DNA from: Actinoplanes lobatus
Lineage (GTDB): Bacteria > Actinomycetota > Actinomycetes > Mycobacteriales > Micromonosporaceae
Assembly (NCBI RefSeq): GCF_014205215.1
Contig: NZ_JACHNC010000001.1
Coordinates: 315,001-379,000, forward strand
Length of the DNA: 64,000 nucleotides
Direction: 5' to 3'
Below are positions 24,294-33,977 of the stretch, piece after piece (positions within the stretch are counted from its first letter, which is position 1; every line of letters starts with the position of its first letter). The position numbers and the translations under genes were made by a program. The notes under the pieces were generated by a model. The model made no database searches. It saw nothing but the letters and a program-made list of their open reading frames with translations, and was not told the origin of the DNA.

Positions 24294-27191
24294 TCAGTAC
24301 TGAGTTCCGGCACCGGGGCGCAGGCGCGCGGCGAGCTGGGTGCGGTTGGTGACGCCCAGCTTGGCCAGGGTGTTGCGGACGTGCGTCTCCACGGTCCGCT
24401 CGGAGATGTGCAGGCGGTCGGCGATCAGGCGGTTCGGCAGACCCTCGGCGGCCAGGGTGGCGATCTCCCGCTCCCGGACGGTCAACTCGTCACGGGTCAG
24501 TTCGGCCGCCGCGGCGACCAGGGCGGGCAGGGCCAGGCGGCGGGCGATGGCGAGAGCCTGACCGGCAAGGGTACGGGCGAGGCGCGGATCGGCATCGTGA
24601 ACGCTCACGGCGTACCCCAACAACGACTGCGCGGCGAAAGGCGCGGCACCGCAGCGCTCCTCCCGGGAGATCGCGTCAGTGAAGTGCCGGGCCGCCGCCT
24701 CCCGGTCGCCGAGCGCGGCGGCCATCAGGCCGAGCGGGCGGGCGATCGCGCCGTAGCAGGCGGTCATCGCGTTGAGGAACCGGTCCGCGCGGGGAAGCAC
24801 CAGGGCGTACGCGGCGGCGGTGAGATCCGGGTCGCCGAGCCAGGCGGCCAGCTCCCCGGTGCTCAGCGCCACGAAGGTGTGCCGGCCGTCCCGGGGAAGG
24901 TCCGGCAGCATGGCGCGAAGGCGGCGGGCGCACTCGGTTCCGGCCACCCGGTCGCCGGCCTGGATCGACAGGCGGGCGAGGTTCGCGGTGACGATCGGCT
25001 CGGCGCCGAAGTCGGCGATCGCACCGGGCAGATCGGACGGCCACGGTGGTGGCTCGCCGCTGAACGGGGCCAGGCAGGTGAGGAAGGCCGAGTGCAGTTC
25101 CCGGGCGGGCTGCTCCTCGAACGTCCCGGCCAGGGCGAACGCCTCGTCCGCCGTCTCGCGGGCCGCCTTGATGCGGCCGCTGAGCAGCAGACGGGCGGCG
25201 CGGGCCCGCAGCAGGTGCCAGCGGGCCACCGGCCAGCCGATCCGGTCCGCGAGAGCGGCCAGGCCGGTGATCTCCACGTCGTAGGCGGGCAGGTCCCCGA
25301 GAGTCAGCAGGGCGTCGAGCCGCCAGAGACGGCCCCAGAGCTCGGCGTCCGCCCGGCCGGAGACGGCGGCCAGGCGGCAGCTGCGCCCGGCCAGATCGAG
25401 GACCTCGCCGGTGTCGGCGAACGGGTCCAGCACCTCGTGGCGGGCGTGTACGGCGGCGGCCATCGCGCGGGGGTCGCCGGTTCGCTCGGCCAGCGCCATC
25501 GCCTGGCGGCTGAGGTCCTCGGCGCGGGCGTGGTTCCCGGTCTCCACCAGCAGGAACGCGTAGTGGGCCAGCAGCTCGGCGCGGTCCGCCTGACCGCCAT
25601 CGAAGCCGGACGGGCCTTCGAAGCCGGACAGGCCTTCGAAGCCGGACAGGCCTTCGGCGCCGGACAGGCCTTCGGCGCCGGACAGGGTCAAGGCCCGTTC
25701 GCAGAGGCGGGTGAGGGCCGGGGCGACCTGGCCGCCGTAGCCGCGGACGACCAGGGCGGCCGCGGTGGCCAGGCCGGGACGCCGTTCGGCCTCGGCCAGA
25801 TCGAGTACGGCGGCGCAGTCCGCGACGGCCAGCGTGAGCAGGCCGTCGCGGCTGGCGGCGCGGGCCCGGTTCAGCCGCAGTTCGGGGTCGGCCGGGAAGA
25901 GGTCGAGGGCCTGTCCGAGCCAGGTGGCCGCGGCGTGATGGTCGAGCCGGCGGCCGGCCTCCAAGGCCGCTGCCTCGCAGGCGTCCCGGGCGGCCTGACG
26001 GGATTCGTCGTCCACCGCGCAGCGGATCCGGTGCCGGGCCGTCTCGGCGGGGTCGGCACCGGAGCCGTGCAGGGTGTCGGCGATCCGGCGGTGTGCGGTG
26101 ATCCGCTCGGTCCGGGACAGTTCGGCGTAGCGGGCCTCGCGGAGCAGCTCGTGGGTGAACCTGAGGCGGGCCGGCGCCAGCCGGTCCTCGGCCAGCACCC
26201 CGGCCTCGATCGCCTCGGCGAGAAGCGACTCGATGTCGGCGGCCGTGATGCGAGCCGGCGGGGAGGCGGCCGTGATGCGAGCCGGCGGGGAGGCGGCCGT
26301 GATGCGAGCCGGCGGGGAGGCGGCCGTGATGCGGGTGAGCAGGGGGACGTCGATCTCCGGGCCCAGGGCGGCGGCGAGGCCGAGGAGGTCGCGGCAGGCC
26401 GGGGTGAGGGTGGCGGTCCGGCGGCCGGCCAGGCGGAGCAGGCCGTCGGGCGGGTCGACGGCGGTGGCCGGGCGGCGGAGGCGGCCGGTGAGCAGGCGGG
26501 CCAGTTCTCGGGTGTAGAGCGGGTTCCCGCCACCGAGCCGGTGCACCACCGGCGGCCAGGAGGGGTGTACCGGGCCGTCGGTGTGCCGGGTCAGGTAGTC
26601 GGTGACGGCGGCCTGGTTCCACGGCCGGAGGGCGAGGGTCTCGGCGCCGGGGAGATCGATCTCCAGGGCGCGGGCGGTGACGACGACCAGGATCGGAGTG
26701 TCGGCCACGTCCCGGGTCAGGGCGGCGAGCAGGGCGAGTGAGGCGGGGTCGGCCCAGTGCAGGTCCTCCAGGACGAGGATCAGGCCACCGTCGGTGGAGG
26801 CCGCCGCGGCCCGCAGGAGCTGGACGGTGGCGTGGATGGCCCGGAACCGCACGGTCGCCGGCGGCTCGCCGGGGTCGCCACCCGCCGCCGGCAAGGGGCC
26901 GGACCCGGGAAGAACGGGGCCGGGAGACGTTGAGGCGGGGCCGGGCAGGCCGTGGTCGAGCAGGCGTGACCACGGCCAGAACGCGGGCGCCCCCTCGCCC
27001 GGGTCGGCGCGGCCGGTCAGCACGGTGGCCCCGGCGGCCGTCGCCCGGGCGGAGAACTCCTCGACGACCGCCGTCTTGCCGATGCCGGCCTCGCCGGTGA
27101 TCAGCACGACGGCGCCCGAGCCGGTGGCGGCCGCGGCGCGCAGCCGGTCCAGGGCGACGACCTCGGTCACCCTGGCGACCAGGCGGCTCAT
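24294..27191 (-). CDS. LAL-type LuxR regulator with AAA ATPase domain
   Basis: 965 residues. The N-terminal ATPase has Walker A LITGEAGIGKTAVVEEF and Walker B LILVLEDLHWADPAS. A long alpha-helical TPR-like middle follows, and the C-terminal LuxR helix-turn-helix reads LTVREREIATLAAEGLPNRLIADRLHISERTVETHV. This is the large ATP-binding LuxR (MalT/LAL) architecture, in which an inducer and ATP drive oligomerisation and activation. Two in-frame minisatellites expand the protein: three 9-residue ITAASPPAR units and five 6-residue SGxEGL-type units. Start ATG 27191 begins MSRLVARVTEVV, as in homologues. Confidence 0.9.
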   Translation of the reverse strand: MSRLVARVTEVVALDRLRAAAATGSGAVVLITGEAGIGKTAVVEEFSARATAAGATVLTGRADPGEGAPAFWPWSRLLDHGLPGPASTSPGPVLPGSGPLPAAGGDPGEPPATVRFRAIHATVQLLRAAAASTDGGLILVLEDLHWADPASLALLAALTRDVADTPILVVVTARALEIDLPGAETLALRPWNQAAVTDYLTRHTDGPVHPSWPPVVHRLGGGNPLYTRELARLLTGRLRRPATAVDPPDGLLRLAGRRTATLTPACRDLLGLAAALGPEIDVPLLTRITAASPPARITAASPPARITAASPPARITAADIESLLAEAIEAGVLAEDRLAPARLRFTHELLREARYAELSRTERITAHRRIADTLHGSGADPAETARHRIRCAVDDESRQAARDACEAAALEAGRRLDHHAAATWLGQALDLFPADPELRLNRARAASRDGLLTLAVADCAAVLDLAEAERRPGLATAAALVVRGYGGQVAPALTRLCERALTLSGAEGLSGAEGLSGFEGLSGFEGPSGFDGGQADRAELLAHYAFLLVETGNHARAEDLSRQAMALAERTGDPRAMAAAVHARHEVLDPFADTGEVLDLAGRSCRLAAVSGRADAELWGRLWRLDALLTLGDLPAYDVEITGLAALADRIGWPVARWHLLRARAARLLLSGRIKAARETADEAFALAGTFEEQPARELHSAFLTCLAPFSGEPPPWPSDLPGAIADFGAEPIVTANLARLSIQAGDRVAGTECARRLRAMLPDLPRDGRHTFVALSTGELAAWLGDPDLTAAAYALVLPRADRFLNAMTACYGAIARPLGLMAAALGDREAAARHFTDAISREERCGAAPFAAQSLLGYAVSVHDADPRLARTLAGQALAIARRLALPALVAAAAELTRDELTVREREIATLAAEGLPNRLIADRLHISERTVETHVRNTLAKLGVTNRTQLAARLRPGAGTQY
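25601..25690. repeat. Five 18-bp in-frame tandem repeats inside the LAL gene
   Basis: Units begin at 25601, 25619, 25637, 25655 and 25673, with pattern CGAAGCCGGACAGGCCTT and a CGGCGCC variant in the last two. They encode a six-residue Ser-Gly-(Ala/Phe)-Glu-Gly-Leu motif between predicted helices. Confidence 0.85.
26245..26325. repeat. Three perfect 27-bp tandem repeats inside the LAL gene
   Basis: Three identical units start at 26245, 26272 and 26299, and the start of a fourth follows at 26326. Each adds the nine residues ITAASPPAR after the ATPase domain. Perfect identity implies a recent expansion. Confidence 0.9.
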
Positions 27192-27252
27192 CCGGTCACG
27201 CCGGCGGTCGGGCGCTCGCTCATGCGGGTCATTCTCCGCCGGGCGGGCCTGG

Positions 27253-27903
27253 TCAGTCCTCGGGCACGCGGACCGTGAGCTCCTCCCCGAGGGTGAAACC
27301 GGCGCACAGCTCGAGTTCGTCGCCGCTCCAGAAGCGGCCCGGGTCGTACCAGTTGGCTTTGCGGCCGCGCGGCAGCAGGCCCATGTCCTCATAGGTCACC
27401 GCGACCACTTCGGCGCAGTACGCCTTCTCCAGGGTGGCGTCGCTGACCTCGCCGTCCTTCCACGGCAGGCGGATCTGCGGCACCCGGCCGCGGATCCAGC
27501 GGAAGGCCAGCTGCGAGGTGGACGGGAACGGCGTGCCGTCCAGGCGGGCCACGGTCTTGAGCGCCCTGTCCTCCATCGTGCGGGTGACGCCCGGGTCGAG
27601 CTGCCGCAGCCAGCCGCGCTGACCGTACCGGCGGGCCCAGACGGTGACCGCGTCGCGCAGGTCGTGCAGCTGGACGCCGCGCTGGAAGCTGCCGGACCAC
27701 ATGTCCGGAAGGGATCTGCCCAGCTCGGCGTGCCACATCAACGGCGGCATGTCGTCGATCACCAGGGACATGCCGACGTGGTTCACCGGGCTGTTGGTGA
27801 GGGTCTGGATGGCCCGGTCCGGGCCGGAACGGCCCCGGAAGATCCAGATGTCACCGGTACGGGTCAGGTCGATGGCCTCGTCGAGGCTGAGTTCGGCAAC
27901 CAC
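27253..27903 (-). CDS. Permuted papain-like (YiiX/NlpC-P60-like) protein
   Basis: 216 residues from a GTG at 27903. The order TGDIWIFRG, then SPVNHVGMSLVI with a candidate catalytic His, then KAYCAEVVAVTYEDMGLL with a candidate Cys, is that of circularly permuted NlpC/P60 proteins such as YiiX, in which the histidine precedes the cysteine. Such enzymes act as amidases, peptidases or lipid acyl hydrolases. No signal peptide is seen, so a cytoplasmic or membrane-surface role is likely. No clear ribosome site precedes the GTG. A small divergent gene starts 19 bp away. Family assignment is moderate, substrate unknown. Confidence 0.65.
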   Translation of the reverse strand: MVAELSLDEAIDLTRTGDIWIFRGRSGPDRAIQTLTNSPVNHVGMSLVIDDMPPLMWHAELGRSLPDMWSGSFQRGVQLHDLRDAVTVWARRYGQRGWLRQLDPGVTRTMEDRALKTVARLDGTPFPSTSQLAFRWIRGRVPQIRLPWKDGEVSDATLEKAYCAEVVAVTYEDMGLLPRGRKANWYDPGRFWSGDELELCAGFTLGEELTVRVPED

Positions 27904-27921
27904 GGTGTCTATTCTCGGCTG

Positions 27922-28095
27922 ATGCGGTGGTGGAAGATAGCGGGACTGGCGGGACTGGCGGGAGTCGCGGCGACCGGTGTGGTGATCGCCCGGGCGGAGC
28001 GCAGGCGCCGTGCCTACACTCCGGAGGAGATCCGGGGCAGGTTGCACGCGCGCGTCGCCGAGACGACCACCAGGCCTGAGGTGGACAAGCCCTAG
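27922..28095 (+). CDS. Small single-span membrane protein
   Basis: 57 residues: an N-terminal membrane helix (MRWWKIAGLAGLAGVAATGV), a basic ARAERRRRAY stretch and a soluble tail, YTPEEIRGRLHARVAE. Very similar short proteins occur in actinomycetes as far as I recall, usually unannotated. The arrangement suggests a membrane-anchored helper with a cytoplasmic amphipathic helix. It is divergent from the papain-like gene and overlaps the end of the App1 gene on the other strand by 4 bp. Confidence 0.65.
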   Translation: MRWWKIAGLAGLAGVAATGVVIARAERRRRAYTPEEIRGRLHARVAETTTRPEVDKP

Positions 28096-29141
28096 GAGAT
28101 CAGGTCCGTGTCGCGCAGCAGCGACCACAGGCCGGCGCCGTCCGGCGCGGAGAACCAGGTCTTGCCGCCGGAGGGCACGACCTCGGCGGTTTCCGACGGG
28201 CCGGGGATGGCGCCGGCGAGCACGGCCTGGGTCGGGGAGAGCCGGCGGATCGCCACGGCGGCCACGTTGTCCGGGTGCTCCCGGGCGAACTCGGAGTAGA
28301 TCTCCTGGTCGTGCTGCCCGTCGTCGCCGATGAGCAGCCACTTCACGTCCGGGAACTCGGCGGCAAGGCGGCGCAGCGACTTGCGCTTGTGCTCCTGGCC
28401 GCTGCGGAACCAGCGGTCCGGGGTGGGGCCCCAGTCGGTGAGCAGGATCGGGCCGGCCGGGTAGAGGTGGCGGCTGAGGAACCGGGTGAGGGTGGGCGCC
28501 ACGTTCCACGCGCCGGTGGAGAGGTAGACCACCGGGGTGCCGGGGTGGGCGTTGACCATCCGCTCGTAGAGCACCGCCATGCCGGGGACCGCGGCGCGGG
28601 CGTGCTCGTCGAGGACGAACGTGTTCCACGCGGCGAGCAGCGGCCGGGGCAGGGTGGTCACCATGACCGTGTCGTCGATGTCGGAGATCACACCGAACTT
28701 GACTGTGGGGTCGATCACCCGGATCGGGGCGTCGACCGGAACGGTGCCCTCGGTGGAGAGTTTCGCGCTCCCCCAGCCCGGGTCGAGGTCGCCCTTGACC
28801 ATGACGTCGAGGTAGCCGCTGCGGTCGGTGCGCGCCTCGGTGACGGTCCCCCCGACCTCGATGCGGACCAGGGCGTTGCTCACCGGGGTGGTGGTGAAGC
28901 TGCGCCAGCCGCGGATCTTCTCCCGCTTGCGGCGGACCCGTCCGGGGCGGCTGAGCAGCACACGGGCCATCACCCGGGCCCAGCCGGGAGCGCCGTAACC
29001 GGTGTACGCGGTGATGTACGGCTTCCAGCCGCGACCGCGCAGGCGGCGCTCGACGATCTCGTGCACGGCGTCCTCGATCAGTGCGGCCCGGTGAATCCGG
29101 ACCACAGGCGAGGAACCACCTGCGGGAGTAATCGTCACCAT
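28092..29141 (-). CDS. App1-type phosphatidate phosphatase (HAD fold)
   Basis: 349 residues. The N-terminal half has a beta-sandwich-like region (NALVRIEVGGTVTEARTDRSGYLDV). The C-terminal half is the DUF2183/App1 domain: catalytic DIDDTVMVTTLPRPL, then VVYLSTGAWNVAPTLTRFL, LLTDWGPTPDRWFRSGQEHK and LLIGDDGQHDQEIY. Yeast App1 hydrolyses phosphatidic acid; bacterial members are presumed lipid phosphatases. AAGGAGG lies immediately before the ATG. The second codon is GTG with better spacing, so translation may begin there. No membrane helix is present. Confidence 0.87.
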   Translation of the reverse strand: MVTITPAGGSSPVVRIHRAALIEDAVHEIVERRLRGRGWKPYITAYTGYGAPGWARVMARVLLSRPGRVRRKREKIRGWRSFTTTPVSNALVRIEVGGTVTEARTDRSGYLDVMVKGDLDPGWGSAKLSTEGTVPVDAPIRVIDPTVKFGVISDIDDTVMVTTLPRPLLAAWNTFVLDEHARAAVPGMAVLYERMVNAHPGTPVVYLSTGAWNVAPTLTRFLSRHLYPAGPILLTDWGPTPDRWFRSGQEHKRKSLRRLAAEFPDVKWLLIGDDGQHDQEIYSEFAREHPDNVAAVAIRRLSPTQAVLAGAIPGPSETAEVVPSGGKTWFSAPDGAGLWSLLRDTDLIS

Positions 29142-29238
29142 CGCCTCCTTGCCGCGCCTGTACCGCCGTCCCGCCCGGCCAGGTTACCGGGCGGTCGTCA
29201 CAGTCCGCTGGGAACGGTGCGCGGCCCGGACGTGGACA

Positions 29239-29943
29239 TCAGGCGGCGGCGTGGAGTTCCGCCGGTGTCCACTGCTCGGTCCACCAGTGCCTTTCGGCGG
29301 TCTCGGCCGCGGGGCCGGCCAGCCGGGCGGCGGCCGCGTCGGCACGCAGAGTGCGCAATGTCTCGGCGGCGGCATCGGCCCCGCGCCAGGCGGCCCGCTC
29401 CCGTTCGACGGCTTTCCGGTACGCCTCGAGGCGGAACGCCCGAACCGCGTTGCGCAGGATCGGCTCCTGCTGGACGGGGTGCAGTCGCGGGTTCCAGCCG
29501 CGGTGCGCGAACACGTCGGCGAGCTGGGCGATCGACAGTTGCCGGGAGCGGCACAGCTCGGTGGCGACGCGGTGCAGGTAGCGCTGGCGGTGGACGTTCT
29601 CCCCCGGCTTGCGGCGGCGGCTCATCAGCGGGAAGGCGGTGGCGGCGGCGATCCGGCGGGCCGCGTCGGAGGCCTCCTCGTACGCCTGCCAGGCATCGTC
29701 GACGTCGGTCTGGGCGGTCAGCCACTCGGTGCGGCGGCGCTGGGCGGTCTCGGCGGCCTCGGCGGCGGCCGCCTCCAGAACGGCGGCGAGCCGGTTGTCG
29801 TCGGTCACCGGTACGGCCGGGGCCCGCACTCCGCGGGGCAGCGCCGCCACGGCGACCGCGATCGCCAGGGCGAGCGGGATCATCAGCCAGAACGCGGTGG
29901 CCTGCGGCACCGCTCCGAGAATGGTCTGTAGGACGGGTTCCAT
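29239..29943 (-). CDS. Hypothetical membrane-anchored helical protein
   Basis: 234 residues. One N-terminal membrane helix (about 15-37, FWLMIPLALAIAVAVAALP) is followed by an Ala/Glu/Arg-rich helical body. Recognisable stretches are TEWLTAQTDVDDAWQAYEEA, RRRKPGENVHRQRYLHRVA and FAHRGWNPRLHPVQQEP. Strong GGAGG stands upstream. The topology would put the helical domain in the cytoplasm. I do not recognise the family. It is divergent from the sirtuin gene. Trp-rich positions near the C-terminus (RHWWTEQWTPAEL) are a possible interaction motif. Confidence 0.65.
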   Translation of the reverse strand: MEPVLQTILGAVPQATAFWLMIPLALAIAVAVAALPRGVRAPAVPVTDDNRLAAVLEAAAAEAAETAQRRRTEWLTAQTDVDDAWQAYEEASDAARRIAAATAFPLMSRRRKPGENVHRQRYLHRVATELCRSRQLSIAQLADVFAHRGWNPRLHPVQQEPILRNAVRAFRLEAYRKAVERERAAWRGADAAAETLRTLRADAAAARLAGPAAETAERHWWTEQWTPAELHAAA

Positions 29944-30058
29944 GGAGCACCTCCAAGTCAAATTACTCGCAGCCGAATCGGCGCGCACCGGCCGAAGTCG
30001 CCACGGCCACCCGTACGAGGTTCTCGATCCGTCACCCGTGCGAGGGACCATGTGTGTC

Positions 30059-30913
30059 ATGGACCTACAGGTGGTGGAGCAGTTGGGGCGGCTGGACGCG
30101 CTCGTGGCCGAGGGCGGTGTGGTGGTGCTCAGCGGCGCCGGCCTGTCCACCGACTCGGGCATCCCGGACTACCGGGGCCCGTCCGGTTCGGCCCGCCGGT
30201 CCACCCCGATGACGTACCAGACGTTCACCGGCGATCCGGTGGCCCGGCGGCGCTACTGGGCGCGCAGCCATCTCGGCTGGCGGACGATCGGGGGCGCCCA
30301 CCCCAACGACGGCCACCGGGCGGTGGCCCGGCTCCAGGTGAGCGGCCTGGTCGACGGGGTGATCACGCAGAACGTGGACGGCCTGCACCAGGCGGCCGGC
30401 GCGCGGGACGTGATCGAGCTGCACGGCAACCTGGCCCGGATCGTCTGCCTGGACTGCGGTGCGCTCTCCGGCCGGGACGAGCTGGAGGAGCGGCTCACGG
30501 CGGCCAACCCGGGGTTCGCGGCGGTGGCGACCACGGTCAACCCGGACGGGGACGTGGAGCTGGACGACGCCGAGGTGGCCGGGTTCTCGGTGGTGGACTG
30601 CCGGGCCTGTGACGGGGTGCTGAAGCCGGACGTGGTCTATTTCGGCGAGACCGTCCCGGCGGACCGGGTGGCCCGCGCGTTCGCTCTTCTCCAGCAGGCC
30701 CGCACGCTGCTCATCCTGGGTTCGTCGCTGACCGTCATGTCGGGCCGCCGGTTCGTGCTGCGCGCGGTCCGGGACGGGATCCGGGTGGCGATCGTGAACC
30801 GGGGTGTCACCCGCGGGGAGCCCTATGCCGATCTGGTGATCGACGCCCCACTCGGGGTCATTCTCCCGAACCTGTCGATAAATGCGGATTCAACAGCGCG
30901 GTTACCGTCTTGA
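30059..30913 (+). CDS. NAD-dependent protein deacylase, Sir2 family
   Basis: 284 residues with a complete sirtuin core: VVVLSGAGLSTDSGIPDYRG for NAD binding, TQNVDGLHQAAG, catalytic H122 in ELHGNLARIVC, a zinc site with C130/C133 and C181/C184 (CLDCG ... CRACDG), and GSSLTVMSGRRFV. Sirtuins remove acetyl or longer acyl groups from lysines using NAD+; acetyl-CoA synthetase is a common bacterial target. ATG 30050 (nine bases earlier) is an alternative start; the ribosome-site spacing does not settle the choice. It stands alone upstream of the LacI operon. Confidence 0.92.
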   Translation: MDLQVVEQLGRLDALVAEGGVVVLSGAGLSTDSGIPDYRGPSGSARRSTPMTYQTFTGDPVARRRYWARSHLGWRTIGGAHPNDGHRAVARLQVSGLVDGVITQNVDGLHQAAGARDVIELHGNLARIVCLDCGALSGRDELEERLTAANPGFAAVATTVNPDGDVELDDAEVAGFSVVDCRACDGVLKPDVVYFGETVPADRVARAFALLQQARTLLILGSSLTVMSGRRFVLRAVRDGIRVAIVNRGVTRGEPYADLVIDAPLGVILPNLSINADSTARLPS

Positions 30914-30969
30914 AATCGAAATAGGTCGCTCGGCACGTTGACGTGACCGCCCTCACTGAGGTTGACTGC

Positions 30970-30995
30970 CGGAACCGGTACCGAAACCGGTTCCG
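30970..30995. promoter_or_regulatory. LacI-type operator upstream of the lacI-like gene
   Basis: CGGAACCGG (30970-30978) and CCGGTTCCG (30987-30995) form a perfect 9-bp inverted repeat with an 8-base centre that repeats the ACCG motif. It follows a TTGACT (30962-30967) that could be a -35 box, a position suited to autorepression. No second copy is visible before the binding-protein gene at 32222. Confidence 0.6.
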
Positions 30996-31036
30996 AAACG
31001 CGAAGGCAACACCACTGGCAACATCGAGGAGCGAGC

Positions 31037-32032
31037 GTGGCCATCACCATCGCCGACGTGGCGGCCCGGGCCAAGGTCAGCAAGACCACCGTGTCCCGGG
31101 TTCTCAACGGCAAGGGTGAGCTGGACGAGACCACCGCCGCGCGGGTCCGGGCGGTCATCGACGAGCTCGGCTACGTGCCCAGCGCCCGGGCCGTCAACCT
31201 GGCCCGCGGCCGCACCCGGGTGGTCGCCATGCTGGTCCCCTCGCTCACCTGGCCCTGGATGGGCGAGGTGGTGCAGGGTGCGGTCGACGTCCTCGAAGCC
31301 GAGGAGTACGGCCTGCTGCTCTTCACCTGCAACCGCGGTGAGGACTCGATGCGCCAGTTCGGCGCGCAGGTGGCGGCCAAGTCCTTCGACGGGCTGCTGG
31401 TCATCGAGCCGGAGGGCACCCTCGACTACATCGCCACGCTGCACGCCCGGGGACTGCCGATGGTCCTGATCGACGATCGCGACCAGCAGGCGGGCCGGAT
31501 CCCGAGCATCGGCACGACCAACCACACGGGCGCCGGCGCGGCCGCCCGCCACCTCCTCGCGATCGGGCGCCACCAGCCGCTCATGATCACCGGCCCGTCC
31601 CAGTTCGGCTGCACCCAGCAACGCCGGGACGGGTTCGCCGCGGTCTACGCCGAGGCGGGCCACCCGGTGAGCGAGGAGCGGATCATGCTCGGCGACTTCA
31701 CCTTCGATGTCGGCGCCCAGGCGATTCACCGGGCGATCGCGGCCGGTGTCGAGTTCGACGCCGTCTTCTGCCACAACGACATCTCCGCGGCCGGCGCCAT
31801 GCAGGCCCTGCTGGAGACCGGCCGCCGCATCCCGGAGGACGTCGCGGTCGTCGGCTTCGACGACATCCCGATGGCGGAGCACACGCAGCCGCCGCTGACC
31901 ACGGTCCATCAGCCCATGCGGGAGATGGGCGAGGCGGCGGCCCGCGCGCTGCTCGCCCACTTCGAGGGCACTCCGCTGCCCAACCGGCCGACGATCATCC
32001 CGGCGACCTTCACGGTCCGCTCCTCCACCTGA
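31037..32032 (+). CDS. LacI-family repressor of the beta-glucoside operon
   Basis: 331 residues from a GTG with GAGGAG upstream. The N-terminal helix-turn-helix and hinge read [23 protein letters not shown] and [17 protein letters not shown]. The periplasmic-binding-like core follows ([20 protein letters not shown] through [22 protein letters not shown]). The gene immediately precedes the transport and GH1 operon on the same strand, so it most likely represses it and is relieved by a beta-glucoside or glucose-containing disaccharide. Related CebR/BglR regulators in streptomycetes respond to cellobiose. The inverted repeat at 30970-30995 is the probable autoregulatory site. Confidence 0.92.
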   Translation: MAITIADVAARAKVSKTTVSRVLNGKGELDETTAARVRAVIDELGYVPSARAVNLARGRTRVVAMLVPSLTWPWMGEVVQGAVDVLEAEEYGLLLFTCNRGEDSMRQFGAQVAAKSFDGLLVIEPEGTLDYIATLHARGLPMVLIDDRDQQAGRIPSIGTTNHTGAGAAARHLLAIGRHQPLMITGPSQFGCTQQRRDGFAAVYAEAGHPVSEERIMLGDFTFDVGAQAIHRAIAAGVEFDAVFCHNDISAAGAMQALLETGRRIPEDVAVVGFDDIPMAEHTQPPLTTVHQPMREMGEAAARALLAHFEGTPLPNRPTIIPATFTVRSST

Positions 32033-32221
32033 AGCGCCACGCGAAAACCTGACCACGACACGTAACCCGTACCCCACATAGGTCCTCGCGCCGCCCGGCC
32101 GCCCACGGCCGGCGATCGGTGGCACCCGGGGCCGGCCGACGGCCGGTCACGCGATGCCGCACGCCCTCGGGCACCCCTCTCACCCCTTTTCACCGCGCTG
32201 ATTTCCGCAAGGAGCATTTCG

Positions 32222-33907
32222 ATGCAGAGAAGAAGGATTTTCGCCCTCGCCCTGGCCGGTGTGCTCGCCGGTGGCGGACTGGCCGCCTGCGGCGACTCGC
32301 CGAACGACAACAAGAACGCCGCGAACGGCGGCAAGGTGGACTTCCTGTCGATCGGCATGCCCAACGGCACCGTCACCGAGAACAACAACCCGTTCATCGG
32401 GACCTCGGCCGGCGCCTCGCTCGGCTACCGCTGGATGATCTACGAGCCCCTCGGCCAGTGGAACAACACCCGGCCCTCCGAGCCGCTTACCCCGTGGCTG
32501 GCCAGCGAGATCAAGTGGTCCGCCGACTACAAGACCGTCGACCTGGTGATCCGGGACGGCGCCACCTGGTCCGACGGCAAGCCGCTGACCGCCGAGGACG
32601 TGGTGTTCACGCACACCATGATCAAGGGCAACGAGGCGCTCAACATCTTCGCCATTCCGTACGACTCGATCACCGCGGACGGCAACAAGGTCAAGATGAC
32701 CTTCAAGACCTCCCAGTTCACCACGCACCACAAGGTCATCGGGCAGACCCCGATCGTCCCCAAGCACATCTGGGAGAAGATCGCGGACCCGGCCACCGAC
32801 ACCATCAAGGAGCCGGTCGGCAGTGGCCCGTACGTCCTGAAGTCGTTCTCCCAGCAGGCCACGATCCTTACCGCCCGTGAGAGCGGTTACTGGGGTACCA
32901 AACCGGCTGTCAAGGAGCTTCGCTACACCTCCTTCGCCGACAACAACGCGCAGGCGACCGCTCTCTCGAGCGGCGCCTCGGAGTGGAGCTTCGTCTTCAT
33001 CCCGAACTACCAGCAGACCTTCGTCGCCAAGGACCCGGAGCACTACAAGGTCTGGGCGCCGGGCGTGCTGGGCATCCACGGCCTCTACATCAACACCACC
33101 AAGAAGCCGTTCGACGACCCGAAGCTGCGGCAGGCCATGAACATGGTCGTCAACCGCAACGACATCTTCGTCCAGGCCGAGGCCGGCTACTTCCACCCGG
33201 AGATCAAGAGCGTCACCGGCCTGCCGGAGGGCGCGGGTGACGCCTACATCGCCGACGAGTACAAGGGCAAGACGTTCTCGGTCGACGCGGCCGGGGCCAA
33301 GAAGCTGCTCGAGGAGTCGGGCTACAAGTACGACGGCACCAAGCTGCTGGACAAGTCCGGCAAGCCGGTGACCATCAAGCTGACCGACCCGGGGCCGTGG
33401 TCCGACTACCAGACCACGCTGGAGATCATCAAGAGCAACCTGGCCGAGATCGGCATCGAGGCCACGGTGGAGAAGCCGAACCAGAACGTCTGGGACGCCA
33501 ACGTGCAGAAGGGCGACTTCGACGCCACCCTGCGCTGGACCAACGGCGGCTCGACCCCGTTCGACATCTACCAGACGGTGATGGACGGCGACCTCTACAA
33601 GCCGCTCGGCACCGCCGCCCAGCAGGGCAACTTCGGCCGCTTCCAGAGCCCGGAGGCGACCGCCGCGCTCAAGGCGTACTCGAACGCCACCGATGAGGCG
33701 ACCCGCAAGACGGCGCTCGCGACGATCCAGAAGATCTTCGTGGAGCAGGCCCCGATGCTGCCGGTCGGCTCGGACAACGTCGGTGGCGCGTACAGCACCA
33801 AGAACTGGGTCGGCTGGCCGTCGGACGCCGACTCGTACGCCCCGCTCCAGCCCACCCAGGCCGGTGCGCTGACGGTCGTGCTCAAGCTCCAGCCCGCCAA
33901 CTCCTGA
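32222..33907 (+). CDS. ABC transporter substrate-binding lipoprotein, family 5
   Basis: 561 residues. Lipoprotein signal with lipobox LAAC (Cys about 23), followed by the SBP_bac_5 fold: [50 protein letters not shown] and [19 protein letters not shown]. Family 5 usually binds oligopeptides, but cello-oligosaccharide binders exist in it. The setting between a LacI regulator and a GH1 beta-glucosidase makes a beta-glucoside or cello-oligosaccharide the likelier ligand. AAGGAG lies before the ATG. The 189-bp gap upstream holds only GC-rich inverted repeats and no second LacI-type operator. Confidence 0.9.
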   Translation: MQRRRIFALALAGVLAGGGLAACGDSPNDNKNAANGGKVDFLSIGMPNGTVTENNNPFIGTSAGASLGYRWMIYEPLGQWNNTRPSEPLTPWLASEIKWSADYKTVDLVIRDGATWSDGKPLTAEDVVFTHTMIKGNEALNIFAIPYDSITADGNKVKMTFKTSQFTTHHKVIGQTPIVPKHIWEKIADPATDTIKEPVGSGPYVLKSFSQQATILTARESGYWGTKPAVKELRYTSFADNNAQATALSSGASEWSFVFIPNYQQTFVAKDPEHYKVWAPGVLGIHGLYINTTKKPFDDPKLRQAMNMVVNRNDIFVQAEAGYFHPEIKSVTGLPEGAGDAYIADEYKGKTFSVDAAGAKKLLEESGYKYDGTKLLDKSGKPVTIKLTDPGPWSDYQTTLEIIKSNLAEIGIEATVEKPNQNVWDANVQKGDFDATLRWTNGGSTPFDIYQTVMDGDLYKPLGTAAQQGNFGRFQSPEATAALKAYSNATDEATRKTALATIQKIFVEQAPMLPVGSDNVGGAYSTKNWVGWPSDADSYAPLQPTQAGALTVVLKLQPANS

Positions 33908-33920
33908 TCGCCCCTCGCGC

Positions 33921-33949
33921 GGGCGCCCCGGTCCGTTCCCGGGGCGCCC
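33921..33949 (+). terminator. Intra-operon hairpin after the binding-protein gene
   Basis: GGGCGCCCCGG (33921-33931) pairs with CCGGGGCGCCC (33939-33949) across a 7-base loop, 14 bp past the stop codon and before the ATPase gene. Such hairpins commonly cause partial termination or protect the 3' end, giving more binding protein than membrane components. Confidence 0.7.
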
Positions 33950-33977
33950 GCCCTCCCCTGTACGAAGGAACTCCGGC

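Noticed and set aside
24252..26741. 829-codon plus-strand frame opposite the LAL regulator
   Set aside because: Low-complexity Gly/Gln/Val-rich translation with no motif; the minus strand carries Walker and LuxR motifs.
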